This document shows positions 49,512 through 57,353 of a stretch of 64,000 nucleotides of DNA, piece by piece. Each line of letters opens with the position of its first letter. Position 1 is the first letter of the stretch. Position numbers and translations under genes: made by a program. Under the pieces are notes generated by a model. It saw only the letters and a program-made list of their open reading frames with translations. It made no database searches and was not told the DNA's origin. Origin of the DNA: Streptomyces sp. NK15101 (GTDB lineage: Bacteria > Actinomycetota > Actinomycetes > Streptomycetales > Streptomycetaceae); the NCBI RefSeq assembly GCF_020400725.1, contig NZ_JAINVG010000041.1, forward strand, positions 1 through 64,000, written 5' to 3'.

Positions 49512-50482
49512 TGTCCGTCCGTACGGAGGACTCCGCGTCCGCCGCGGTCGCGCCGCCCGGCACGGCCCGCCGGGCGCTGGTGGTCGGCAGCGGGTTCGTC
49601 GGCTCCGAGATCGCCCGCCGGCTCGTCCTCGAGGGCCATGAGGTGACGCTCTGCTCACGAGGACGGCCCGCGCTCGCACCCGAGTCGTACGGGGCGCGGT
49701 GGAGGGCGCTTGACGCCACCGACGCGAGGGCCTGCGCCGGGGTCGCGGCGGCGGTCGGACCCCGCACGGTCGTCCTGGTGCACGGGCCGTCCGACGTCAC
49801 CTGGTGCGAGGCTCATCCCGAGGAGGCGGCCGCGGCGCACAGGGCCGCGACCGCCCACTTCGCCGCGCTGCCGGGTCTGGACCGCGTCCTGATGATCTCG
49901 ACGGACAACGTGTTCGACGGCGGGCGGGCCGAGAACGTCGAGTCCACCCCCGTCGCCCCCGCCAACGCCTACGGGGCGGCGAAGCGCGCCGCCGAGGAGC
50001 TCCTGCTGTCCCGGGCGCTCTCTCCGGCGACGGCCCTGCGCGTCAGCCTCGTCTACGGCCACGAGCCCGCGGACGGCGGGAAGTGGCTGAACTTCTTCTC
50101 GTCCTGCGCTCACCGCCTGGCCCGTGGCGAGACGGTGGAGGCGCCGGACGACCAGTGGACCACGCCGGTCCTCGTGGACGATGTCGCCCTGGTGGTCGCC
50201 CGTCTCCTCGCGCACGAGGGCGATCTTCCTCCCGTGCTGCACCTGGGAGGTCCGGAGCGCGTCTCCCGGGCGGCGTGGGCCCGCGAGATCGCACGCGTCC
50301 TGGACGTACCCGCGGACCTGGTGAAGCCGGTCCCCCGGGCCGCCGGCCGCTATGCCTCCCGGCCGCGGAACACCTGTCTCTCCAGCACGCTGCTGTCGGC
50401 CGTGCCCGGGATGAACGCCGTTCCCCTGCGGGGGGTGGCGGCGGCCGCCGAGAGCCTGGCACCGCTGTTCCTCCGCCGCTGA
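49511..50482 (+). CDS. RmlD-like NAD(P)-dependent reductase/epimerase
   Basis: A 323-residue extended SDR. Cofactor motif VVGSGFVGSEIARRL (about residues 25-39), STDNVFDG, the YGAAKRAAE Tyr/Lys pair, and the RmlD-like C-terminal ASRPRNTCLSSTLL. RmlD enzymes reduce dTDP-4-keto sugars, while related proteins reduce cyclitol ketones. It is the last gene of the 17.5-kb operon. It may reduce the cyclitol ketone (an AcbL/AcbN-like step) or make another deoxysugar. Its serine/alanine-rich first 20 residues are unusual. Confidence 0.85.
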   Translation: MSVRTEDSASAAVAPPGTARRALVVGSGFVGSEIARRLVLEGHEVTLCSRGRPALAPESYGARWRALDATDARACAGVAAAVGPRTVVLVHGPSDVTWCEAHPEEAAAAHRAATAHFAALPGLDRVLMISTDNVFDGGRAENVESTPVAPANAYGAAKRAAEELLLSRALSPATALRVSLVYGHEPADGGKWLNFFSSCAHRLARGETVEAPDDQWTTPVLVDDVALVVARLLAHEGDLPPVLHLGGPERVSRAAWAREIARVLDVPADLVKPVPRAAGRYASRPRNTCLSSTLLSAVPGMNAVPLRGVAAAAESLAPLFLRR

Positions 50483-50546
50483 GCCACGGCGGAGACGTCG
50501 CCTCCGCGCCCCCGGCCGGCCCGGCGGCGGCGCGGAGCAGCGGCCT

Positions 50547-51386
50547 TCAGCGGGTTCCTCCGTCCAGGAAGGCCGTCAGCCGGTCGTCGAGTTCCTTCGG
50601 CGCGGTGAGCGGCAGGGAGTGGTGGGTGGCTCCGCGGAGCAGGGCCACCTCGGCGTGCGGGAGCGCCCGGCGGACCCGGTCGGCGACCTCGGCGGCGTGG
50701 TGGGTGCGGCTGTCCTCCGCGAGCAGGACCAGGACCGGCATGTCGAGGTCGGCGGTACGGGGGCGGGTGCCGGTGACGGGCTTGCGGCCGGGAGCGGTGG
50801 CGGCGAGCGCGTAGAGCCGCTGCCAGGTCTCGTCCGGGCGGGTGCCCGCCGTCTCCCAGGCCAGGAAGGCGCGTGCGCGGGCCTCGCTCGGGCGTATCAG
50901 GACGGGCAGCGCGCGCAGCAGGTAGCCGGGCCTGAAGCCGGCGAAGACCCGGGTGGGGTCGACGAGGGCGAGGCGGTCCACCCGTGACGGTGCGTGCGAG
51001 GCGTACCGGGCGGCCAGCCAGGCGCCGTACGAATGGCCGCACAGGTGCGTGCGGGTGAGCCCGAGGCCGTCCAGGAGGGCGTCCAGCCAGGCCGTCAGGT
51101 CGTCGGCGTTCCTCAGCGGCCTGCCCTGGCGCCGGGTGCGGCCGGCGTCGCCCATCAGGTCCACCGCGTGGATCCGGTACCGCTCCCCCAGGGCCGGTGC
51201 GTTGGCGAACCAGACGAGGCCGGTCGCGGAGCCGCCGGGCAGCAGGACCAGGGGGCTGCCGTCCGGCGGACCGTAGGCATGGACGCGGGTGGGTCCGTAC
51301 GGGGTGGCGACGTCGCGTTCCTCGGTGGACTCGGGCCAGCGGGCCCGGAGCTCGTCGTACGCACGGTCGAACTCGGACGGGGACAC
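50547..51386 (-). CDS. Alpha/beta hydrolase
   Basis: A 279-residue hydrolase with an intact triad: the nucleophile Ser in LCGHSYGAWLA, an acid in LLAEDSRTHH and the His in ATHHSLPL; the oxyanion region is LLPGGSATGLVWF. Esterase or peroxidase type; substrate unknown. GTG start at 51386. It is divergent from the MarR-type gene, with a strong palindrome between the two, so it is probably that regulator's target. Not obviously part of the pseudo-sugar cluster. Confidence 0.9.
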   Translation of the reverse strand: MSPSEFDRAYDELRARWPESTEERDVATPYGPTRVHAYGPPDGSPLVLLPGGSATGLVWFANAPALGERYRIHAVDLMGDAGRTRRQGRPLRNADDLTAWLDALLDGLGLTRTHLCGHSYGAWLAARYASHAPSRVDRLALVDPTRVFAGFRPGYLLRALPVLIRPSEARARAFLAWETAGTRPDETWQRLYALAATAPGRKPVTGTRPRTADLDMPVLVLLAEDSRTHHAAEVADRVRRALPHAEVALLRGATHHSLPLTAPKELDDRLTAFLDGGTR

Positions 51387-51410
51387 GGCGATTCCTCTCG
51401 CTGGGCGATA

Positions 51411-51427
51411 ATCTCGCTCAGCGAGAT
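51411..51427. promoter_or_regulatory. MarR-type operator
   Basis: ATCTCGCT-C-AGCGAGAT is a perfect 8-bp inverted repeat with one spacer base, in the divergent region between the hydrolase (start 51386) and MarR (start 51454). It is typical of a MarR-family autoregulatory site. Confidence 0.7.
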
Positions 51428-51453
51428 ATTAGCCGCGGGGCCGAGGAGCGTGC

Positions 51454-51909
51454 GTGGACGATCAGAGTCCGGTGATGGGGCTGGTGCACCTGCTGCGGGC
51501 GGTCACCGTGGAGTTCGACCTGCTCGGCGCCGAGTTCGCGGCGCGCCACGGGCTGCATCCCACCGATGTGCGCGCGCTGATCCACCTGCTCGACGCGGAA
51601 CGCGCCGGCGTACGGGCCACGCCCGGCCGGCTCGGCGAGCAGCTGCGGCTGAACTCCGCAGGGACCACCTCCCTGGTGGACCGGCTGGAGCGGCTCGGGC
51701 TGGTCTCGCGCAGCAGGGACACGGAGGACCGGCGACGCGTGCTGCTGCGGGTGGAGGAGAGGGCCAGGGAACTCGGGTGGGCGTTCTTCGGGCCGGTGAT
51801 CGGCGAAGTGGTGGGGGTCGCGGAGGATTTCGAGGCGGGCGAGCTGGAGACGGTGCGCCGTTTCCTGGCCGCCGTGCTGGAGTCCACCGGGCGGGCGCGC
51901 CCGGCCTGA
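51454..51909 (+). CDS. MarR family transcriptional regulator
   Basis: A 151-residue regulator with the winged helix of the family: GLHPTDVRALIHLLDAE, TPGRLGEQLRLNSAGTTSLV and DRLERLGLVSRSRDTEDRRR (wing with the DxRxR motif). GTG start with GAGGAG. It very likely binds the palindrome at 51411-51427 and represses the divergent hydrolase and itself. Confidence 0.94.
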   Translation: MDDQSPVMGLVHLLRAVTVEFDLLGAEFAARHGLHPTDVRALIHLLDAERAGVRATPGRLGEQLRLNSAGTTSLVDRLERLGLVSRSRDTEDRRRVLLRVEERARELGWAFFGPVIGEVVGVAEDFEAGELETVRRFLAAVLESTGRARPA

Positions 51910-52018
51910 CGGGACTTCGGCCGGTGAGGGCTCCCGGTTCCGGCGCCGGTCACCCGGCCCGGCGCGGGGCGGACAGCCGGACGTGGGTCGCGTCCGCCCC
52001 GGGCACCCGCGGGGAGCC

Positions 52019-52453
52019 CTACGCGGCGGGGGCCAGTTCGGCGCGGCCGAACAACAGCGCGTAGCCGGTGGGGAGCTGGTGGAGGATGCGGGTCAGGAGG
52101 TCGGGGCCGGCGTAGGCCGCGACGGCCGAGAAGACCGATCCGGTGTCCCAGCGGGTGGTGGCCAGGGAGGCGCCGGTGCGGGCGGCGAGGTCCTTGACGA
52201 ACGCCCAGCCCCCCAGCGGCCGGGGGTCGGGGATCTGGGCGGTGAGGATGCACGCGGCTTCGAACGGCAGGCAGGCGGCCAGTTCGACGCGTTCGTCACC
52301 GGTCAGCTGGCGCCCCAGTCCCGCGAGGACGAGGCGGACGGCCTCCTCGGCCCTCTCGCGGTCGGGGTAGGCGCCGTCGTAGCGGACCTTTTCCAGCATC
52401 TGCTCGTACGCCCTTCCGTAGGGCTGCCGGACCGGTGCGCTCTGGTCGGACAT
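52019..52453 (-). CDS. DUF2267 domain protein (1)
   Basis: A 144-residue DUF2267 protein: YEQMLEKVRYDGAYPDRERA, LGRQLTGDERVELAACLPFE, and the C-terminal LTRILHQLPTGYALLFGR. Small helical proteins of this family often occur near stress or redox genes; function unknown. Paralogous to the next gene, 69 bp away. ATG 52453 is preferred over GTG 52456. Confidence 0.85.
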   Translation of the reverse strand: MSDQSAPVRQPYGRAYEQMLEKVRYDGAYPDRERAEEAVRLVLAGLGRQLTGDERVELAACLPFEAACILTAQIPDPRPLGGWAFVKDLAARTGASLATTRWDTGSVFSAVAAYAGPDLLTRILHQLPTGYALLFGRAELAPAA

Positions 52454-52522
52454 CACTGCGGTGGTTGCCTTTCTGTCACCAGGGTCGTGGTGGCCGGTGC
52501 GCGGCCACCGGATGTGGGGTGG

Positions 52523-52918
52523 TCAGGTGAGCCGGGGACGGCCGAAGAGGAGGTCGTAGCCCGCGGGCAGCTGGAGGAGGACCTCCTTGAGGAGGTCGTC
52601 GCCGGCGGCGTCGGCGGCCGTGGAGAGCACGGCGCTGACGTCCCAGGCCGCGGTCCGTTCCGTCGCGCCCTCGATCCAGGCCGCCGTCGCCCGTACGAAC
52701 CGCTCGGGCGAGAGCGGCTCGGCGCTCTGCAGCGGGTTGAGCAGGATCAGGGCGAAGCCCTCCGGCAGGCGTGCGGCCAACCGCGCGCGCACCTCGCCCA
52801 CCAGGTGTGCGCCCAGCAGGGCGAGCACCACGCGGGCCGCCCGTTCGGCCTCCTGCACGGTGTCGTACCTACCGCGTTCCTTCACCTGATCGAGAAACGT
52901 TTCCCGTCGCACGGTCAC
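52523..52918 (-). CDS. DUF2267 domain protein (2)
   Basis: A 131-residue paralogue of the preceding protein: FLDQVKERGRYDTVQEAERA, LGAHLVGEVRARLAARLPEG, LKEVLLQLPAGYDLLFGRP. GTG start. The two form a tandem pair on the - strand downstream of the Hsp18-like gene, which may link them to stress. A gap of about 100 bp to the heat-shock gene holds no clear terminator. Confidence 0.85.
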   Translation of the reverse strand: MTVRRETFLDQVKERGRYDTVQEAERAARVVLALLGAHLVGEVRARLAARLPEGFALILLNPLQSAEPLSPERFVRATAAWIEGATERTAAWDVSAVLSTAADAAGDDLLKEVLLQLPAGYDLLFGRPRLT

Positions 52919-53016
52919 GTCGGCCGCCGCCTTTCCTCGTTCCAGGGGCGCGGAGGACGGGAAGGGGGAGATCGAATGCCCGTCCTCCGCCGCTGTTCGG
53001 CCCTTGCGCGTCCGGC

Positions 53017-53448
53017 TCAGCCGGAGATCTCCTTGCGGCCGCCGCCGACGCCGATGGCGATCTTGCGGGGCTTGGCCCGCTCGGCGATCGGGATGCGCAG
53101 GGTGAGCACGCCCGCGTCGTAGTCGGCCTGGATCCGCTCGGTGTCCAGCGTGTCGGCCAGCACGATCTGGCGCGAGAAGACTCCCAGCGGTCGCTCCGAG
53201 AGTTCCATCTGCACGTCGTCGGCCTTCGTGACGGGGCGGCGCTCGGCCTTGACGGTCAGCATGTTCCGTTCGACGTCGATGTCGATCGCGTCCGAGTCGA
53301 CGCCGGGGATGTCGAAGGCCACCACGTACTCGTCGCCCTCGCGGTAGGCGTCCATGGGCATGGGGGACGGTCGCGTCCAGGTCCCCGGTCCCATCATCTG
53401 CTGGGCCAGCCGGTCGAGCTCGCGGAAGGGGTCAGTGCGCATCAACAC
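53017..53448 (-). CDS. Small heat-shock protein Hsp18/Hsp20 family
   Basis: A 143-residue alpha-crystallin-type chaperone. The N-terminus VLMRTDPFRELDRLAQQMM is typical of Streptomyces Hsp18, the alpha-crystallin domain runs from about residue 35 to 130, and GVLTLRIP is the conserved end. I chose GTG 53448 with a GGAGG nine bases upstream over ATG 53442. It prevents aggregation of unfolded proteins. The RheA-type operator at 53513 lies just upstream. Confidence 0.95.
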   Translation of the reverse strand: MLMRTDPFRELDRLAQQMMGPGTWTRPSPMPMDAYREGDEYVVAFDIPGVDSDAIDIDVERNMLTVKAERRPVTKADDVQMELSERPLGVFSRQIVLADTLDTERIQADYDAGVLTLRIPIAERAKPRKIAIGVGGGRKEISG

Positions 53449-53512
53449 CGGAAAACACCTCCAGAGGTTCGGGCAGTTGCTGCCAATGCGCCTCACTGAA
53501 ACCGTTGTAACA

Positions 53513-53531
53513 TGTCATCCAATGGATGACA
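53513..53531. promoter_or_regulatory. RheA operator
   Basis: TGTCATC-N5-GATGACA is exactly the operator described for RheA control of hsp18 in Streptomyces albus. It lies between hsp18 and the divergent regulator gene. Confidence 0.9.
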
Positions 53532-53540
53532 AGCGAGGAC

Positions 53541-53557
53541 GTCATCCAAAGGATGAC
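53541..53557. promoter_or_regulatory. Second RheA-like site
   Basis: GTCATC-CAAAG-GATGAC is a near copy of the first operator, 28 bp further on and close to the rheA start. It suggests two bound repressor dimers or tighter autoregulation. Confidence 0.65.
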
Positions 53558-53574
53558 CACCGAGGGAGATGCCC

Positions 53575-54204
53575 ATGACCCCGGCCGACCGACCGGAACC
53601 GTCCGGTGCCGACGCACAGAGCCCGGCGTCGTTCCTCGCCGCCGCGGCAGCCCTCCGAGCCATAGACGAGGCCCTGCGGGCCGCTCGGCACTCGGCGCCC
53701 GGCGCCGGTGAGGCTCCCGCCGTCGGCACGGACCAGGCCCTGGCCTCGCTTCTGCTGCTGCGGCAGGTGCGCGAGGAACTCGCCGGATGGGAGACCGGCT
53801 TGATCGAGACCGCCCGCCACGCGGGCGCCAGCTGGGCCGACCTCGCCCACCCCCTCGGCGTCGCCAGCCGCCAGGCCGCCGAACGCCGCTACCTGCGCAA
53901 CCGGCCCGGCCCCGTCGGCACGACCGGCGAACAACGCGTCCAGGCCACCCGCGAGCGCCGCGCGGCCGAACGCACCACCGCCGGCTGGGCCCGCCGCAAC
54001 GCGGCGGACCTCCGCAGCATCGCCGGCCGGATCATCGCCCTGACCGACCTGCCGACGGCGGCCGACCTGCCGCTGAGCCGGCTCCACGCGGCCCTTGCCC
54101 ACAACGACCCGGCGGAGCTCGTCGACCCCCTCACCGCCACCCGCCCGCACCTCACCACGCACCCCGAACTCGCCGCGCGGCTCGACGACCTGACGCCTCC
54201 TTGA
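53575..54204 (+). CDS. rheA: RheA-like heat-shock repressor of hsp18
   Basis: A 209-residue regulator divergent from hsp18. The putative HTH is in the middle (GLIETARHAGASWADLAHPL followed by GVASRQAAERRYL), after a helical N-terminus with LLLLRQVREELAGWE. In S. albus RheA is a temperature-sensing repressor of hsp18 and of its own gene. The gene order and exact operators support the same role here. I chose ATG 53575 because the GAGGGAG site directly abuts the ATG at 53569. Confidence 0.82.
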   Translation: MTPADRPEPSGADAQSPASFLAAAAALRAIDEALRAARHSAPGAGEAPAVGTDQALASLLLLRQVREELAGWETGLIETARHAGASWADLAHPLGVASRQAAERRYLRNRPGPVGTTGEQRVQATRERRAAERTTAGWARRNAADLRSIAGRIIALTDLPTAADLPLSRLHAALAHNDPAELVDPLTATRPHLTTHPELAARLDDLTPP

Positions 54205-54213
54205 CCCGTCGGC

Positions 54214-54234
54214 GGCCCGCGGCGCGCGCGGGCC
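54214..54234 (+). terminator. Weak hairpin after rheA
   Basis: GGCCCGCG (54214-54221) pairs with CGCGGGCC (54227-54234), 10 bp after the rheA stop. Confidence 0.5.
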
Positions 54235-54387
54235 TCGGCGAGGACCGGGAGGCGCTCGGACGCGGACGGTCTCCACAGAATCACGACAGGGTCATCGCAT
54301 CCGCCTCACGAAGGCGAGGAGTAAGGAAGGACGGAGGGGTCAGGAGCACAGCACACCCGCTTCCGAGGCACGAAGCCGGAGGATCTC

Positions 54388-54801
54388 ATGTCCCAGTCGC
54401 TCCCCGCGTTGAAGACCTTGACGCGGAGCATGCCCATGGAACTGCTCACCCCGGACGCGGCGGTCCGGATCGACACCACCCTCGACTACACCTCCCGCAG
54501 CCCCCACGCGCTGAGCGTCACCTTCCACCTCATGGATCCCGACCCCGTCGTCTGGCACCTGGACCGGGAGATGGTCCTCGCCGGCTCGCTCACGCCGACC
54601 GGTGACGGAGAGGTCCACCTGCGGCCCGCCGACGGCGGCAGGCTCCTGCTCCGGCTCGGTCCCGCCGGGCACCGTGCCGACGTCCTGGTCGACGCCGACC
54701 GGCTGACCGCGGTGGTGCGGGAGACGTTCGCCCTGGTCCCCCAGGGCACGGAGGAGCGCCACATCGACTGGCGCCCCCTGCTCGCCTCGCTCGGACGCTG
54801 A
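54388..54801 (+). CDS. SsgA family sporulation/cell-division regulator
   Basis: A 137-residue SsgA-like protein (SALP): MELLTPDAAVRIDTTLDYTS, HALSVTFHLMDPDPVVWHLD, GDGEVHLRPADGGRLLLRLG and an acidic C-terminal region. These proteins occur only in sporulating actinomycetes, where they control septum placement and spore-wall steps. ATG start with CGGAGGATC. Its 3' half is overlapped on the opposite strand by the extended DUF6445 frame. Confidence 0.92.
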   Translation: MSQSLPALKTLTRSMPMELLTPDAAVRIDTTLDYTSRSPHALSVTFHLMDPDPVVWHLDREMVLAGSLTPTGDGEVHLRPADGGRLLLRLGPAGHRADVLVDADRLTAVVRETFALVPQGTEERHIDWRPLLASLGR

Positions 54802-55537
54802 CGGCGGGGGCCGGCCCGGCCCGGCCGGCAGGACATCCGCCAGGCCGTCCGGAACGCCAGGCCATCCAGAAGAAGACGGCCGTCATCCGCTTGTCCCGCA
54901 AGGTGGTGCCCGTGTAACCGGTCGCGGTGTGGATGAGGTTGGCCGAGTACAGCAGCAGGCGGTTGCAGCGGGGCGGGACGCGCAGATCCTCGGTGAAGGA
55001 GTCCTCCGGCACGAAGCGCGCGCCCAGCGCGTCGACCAGGTTGTCGTGCGGGGCGAGCACCTGGTTGCCGCCGAGCACACCGCCGGGCAGGTTCTGGCGG
55101 TGGAAGCTGGTGCCGCGGTCCTCGGGCAGGTCGGGGCTGAGGTACAGCACCGCCGCGTAGCGGCACAGGCTCCGGGAATCGGTGTGCGGGCGCGGTTCGC
55201 ACTCGTCCTCGCCGACGACCTGGACGCAGTTGTGGTTGAAGGTGCCGCCGCCGGCGGGATCCACCGTCCAGAGCCTCCGCACCCCGACGGCCCTGCGCAC
55301 CAACTTCTCCACGTGCGCGAGTTCCGCCGGTTCGAGTCCGGGCATCGTGCGCAGGCCCGGCCACGGCTCGGGCCTGTGGGGGTGGCTCTCCACCCAGTCG
55401 TCCCGTTCCAGCACACGGGCCCGTACGGCGTCGGGGTCGGGCAGGACATCGTCCAGGATCCAGTAGTCCCGGTCGCGCGTGGGCCTGCGGTACGGCAGGA
55501 CCCGAAGGGTGCCGGGGCGTGGGGGGTATGACGGCAT
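54590..55537 (-). CDS. DUF6445 family protein (2OG-Fe(II)-like), apparent stop loss
   Basis: A protein of the DUF6445 group with a double-stranded beta-helix pattern. It starts MPSYPPRPGTLRVLPYRRPT. A metal-type HTD pair is in PRPHTDSRSLCRYAAVLYLS, and the distal histidine and arginine lie in LLYSANLIHTATGYTGTTLR. Family members, as I know them, end at ...MTAVFFWMA; here the next codon is TGG (54857-54859) instead of TGA. The frame then runs 89 more codons to a stop at 54590, antisense to the SsgA-like gene. The tail is probably unevolved; the functional core is about 226 residues. No ribosome site is seen. Confidence 0.7.
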   Translation of the reverse strand: MPSYPPRPGTLRVLPYRRPTRDRDYWILDDVLPDPDAVRARVLERDDWVESHPHRPEPWPGLRTMPGLEPAELAHVEKLVRRAVGVRRLWTVDPAGGGTFNHNCVQVVGEDECEPRPHTDSRSLCRYAAVLYLSPDLPEDRGTSFHRQNLPGGVLGGNQVLAPHDNLVDALGARFVPEDSFTEDLRVPPRCNRLLLYSANLIHTATGYTGTTLRDKRMTAVFFWMAWRSGRPGGCPAGRAGPAPAVSVRARRAGGASRCGAPPCPGGPGRTSPAPPRSAGRRRPGRRHGARRDRAGAGACRRRRAAGGPLRHRSA

Positions 55538-55640
55538 GACGGGAACGCTGGTGCGGGGGACGACGTCGGCCGCCAAAGCGCCGCCAAGACTGCGGCAAGA
55601 CATCGTCACGCAGGCAATCCGGAGGAAAAGACCGACCGGC

Positions 55641-55875
55641 GACGAACTGCTGGTCCACGGCTGGGACCTGGCCCGGCGAGCGGTCAGGCGTACGGGGTGA
55701 GCGAGGAGGAACTGAGGGTCTCCGAGGCTCTGCCGACCCCGGCCGACGGCTCCTCCGGCGAGGGCTTCTTCGGCCCCGTCGTCGCGGTGCCGGACACAGC
55801 GCCCCTGCTGGACCGCGTGATCGGCCTCAGCGGCCGCCGGCCCGACTGGCGCACGGCCGGCCGACCCCTCGTCAA
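55641..55875 (+). pseudogene. C-terminal remnant of a TIGR03086-type (DinB-like) protein
   Basis: One frame gives GDELLVHGWDLAR. After a one-base loss near 55675 another frame continues ASGQAYGVSEEELRVSEAL and DGSSGEGFFGPVV...PLLDRVIGLSGRRPDW. These are successive C-terminal motifs of the TIGR03086 family (maleylpyruvate-isomerase-like). The N-terminal half is missing and the frame then loses its stop. It is a decayed gene with no ribosome site. It occupies most of the 533-bp gap 55538-56071. Confidence 0.65.
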
Positions 55876-56071
55876 TGCTCCTCACCGGAGTCACGGTGGA
55901 CTTCGTGGAAGGTTCTACGCGTGTCAGAGTCAGCGCCCTCCTATCGGAAGACACCATTCGGAGTCCGCCCGGCTGGAGGTAGGCCACAACCGTCGGGTAG
56001 GGGGGCGAAATACGGCCCTGACCAGGAGAGAATCCCGGACGCACCGTCCAGAGAAGCAAGAGGGAAAATCC

Positions 56072-57346
56072 GTGCGACCAAGAATCTTCGGCATGACCGT
56101 CTCCGTGGCCGCATTCGGACTGCTGGGCTCGCTCGTCACCGCCTGCGGCTCCTCCGAGAGCGCCGGGACGACGCTGCGCCTGGTGGCCCCCGAGTACGGG
56201 GACAGCCCGGCGAACAGCTCCAAGGCGTACTGGGAGAAGCTGACCGCCGCCTTCACCGCCGCCCACCCCGGCAAGAAGGTCGAGGTGACGCTCTACCCCT
56301 GGGCCGACGTCGACCGCGAGGTCATCCGCATGGTCCAGGAGGACAACGCGCCGGACGTCGCCCTGATGGGCGCGTACTCCGACTTCGCCGCGCAGGGCCG
56401 CCTCTACCCCGCCGACGAACTGCTGTCGATCAGGGCGGAGGCGAACTTCCTGCGGCCGCTCGCGGCGGCGGGCTCGGTCGACAACACCCTGTACGGCCTG
56501 CCCTTCGTGGCCAGCAGCCGACTGCTCTTCTACAACGAGGCCCTGTTCGACAAGGCGGGGGCGAAGCCGCCGAAGACCTGGTCGGACCTGAAGGACGCGG
56601 CCGAGGCCCTGAAGAAGGAGGGCGTGCTCTATCCGTACGCCCTGCCGCTCGGCCCCGAGGAGGCGCACGCCGAAGCCCTGATATGGGAGCTGAGCAACGG
56701 CGGCGGGTACACCGACCTCAACGGCGAGTACAACATCGCCTCCGAGCAGAACACGCAGACGTTCCGCTGGATCAAGGACAACCTGGTCCTGCCCGGCCTG
56801 ACGGGCCCGGTCCCGCCGGCCAAGCTCAACCGGCAGGACGCCTTCGACGCCTTCCTCCGCGGCGACGTCGGCATGGTCAACGGCTACCCGTCGCTCCTCC
56901 ACGAGGCGAAGGCGAGGGGGATGAAGGTCGGCACCCTGAGCATGCCGGTGTCGGACACGCTGGGCGACGGGAAGACCCCGCCGGCGGCGGGCGTCGCCGA
57001 CTGGATGATGGGCTTCAGGCGGGACGGCAATCGCGAACTGGTGGGCTCCTTCCTGGAGTTCGTCTACCAGGACAAGAACCTCAGCGAGTTCGCGGGGCGC
57101 TACCACCTGTTGCCGGCGACGGTGACCGCCTCCGAGGCGTCCGAGGGCTCGGCCGATCCCGGCACCGAGCAGTTCCTGACCGCACTGCGCAGCGCCCAGC
57201 TCTACCCGGTCGACGAACCGTCCTGGCTGCAGGTCAGCGACACCATCAAGCGGAACATCGGCAAGGCCGTCGCGCCGTCCACCGACCCGAAGACCGTGCT
57301 CGAGGACATCGCCCAGCGGGCCCGGGACGCGGCGCGGCAGGAGTAG
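56072..57346 (+). CDS. Extracellular solute-binding lipoprotein (sugar ABC type)
   Basis: A 424-residue lipoprotein. The signal peptide ends in the lipobox LVTAC (Cys25), followed by family-1 solute-binding features (KAYWEKLTAAFTAAHPGKKV, DVALMGAYSDFAAQGRLYPA, FLRGDVGMVNGYPSLLHEAK). It would bind an oligosaccharide or glycerol-phosphate-like ligand outside the membrane. No permease genes are adjacent, so it is an orphan binding protein that needs partners encoded elsewhere. GTG start with GAGGGA. Confidence 0.92.
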   Translation: MRPRIFGMTVSVAAFGLLGSLVTACGSSESAGTTLRLVAPEYGDSPANSSKAYWEKLTAAFTAAHPGKKVEVTLYPWADVDREVIRMVQEDNAPDVALMGAYSDFAAQGRLYPADELLSIRAEANFLRPLAAAGSVDNTLYGLPFVASSRLLFYNEALFDKAGAKPPKTWSDLKDAAEALKKEGVLYPYALPLGPEEAHAEALIWELSNGGGYTDLNGEYNIASEQNTQTFRWIKDNLVLPGLTGPVPPAKLNRQDAFDAFLRGDVGMVNGYPSLLHEAKARGMKVGTLSMPVSDTLGDGKTPPAAGVADWMMGFRRDGNRELVGSFLEFVYQDKNLSEFAGRYHLLPATVTASEASEGSADPGTEQFLTALRSAQLYPVDEPSWLQVSDTIKRNIGKAVAPSTDPKTVLEDIAQRARDAARQE

Positions 57347-57353
57347 CGCGGCA

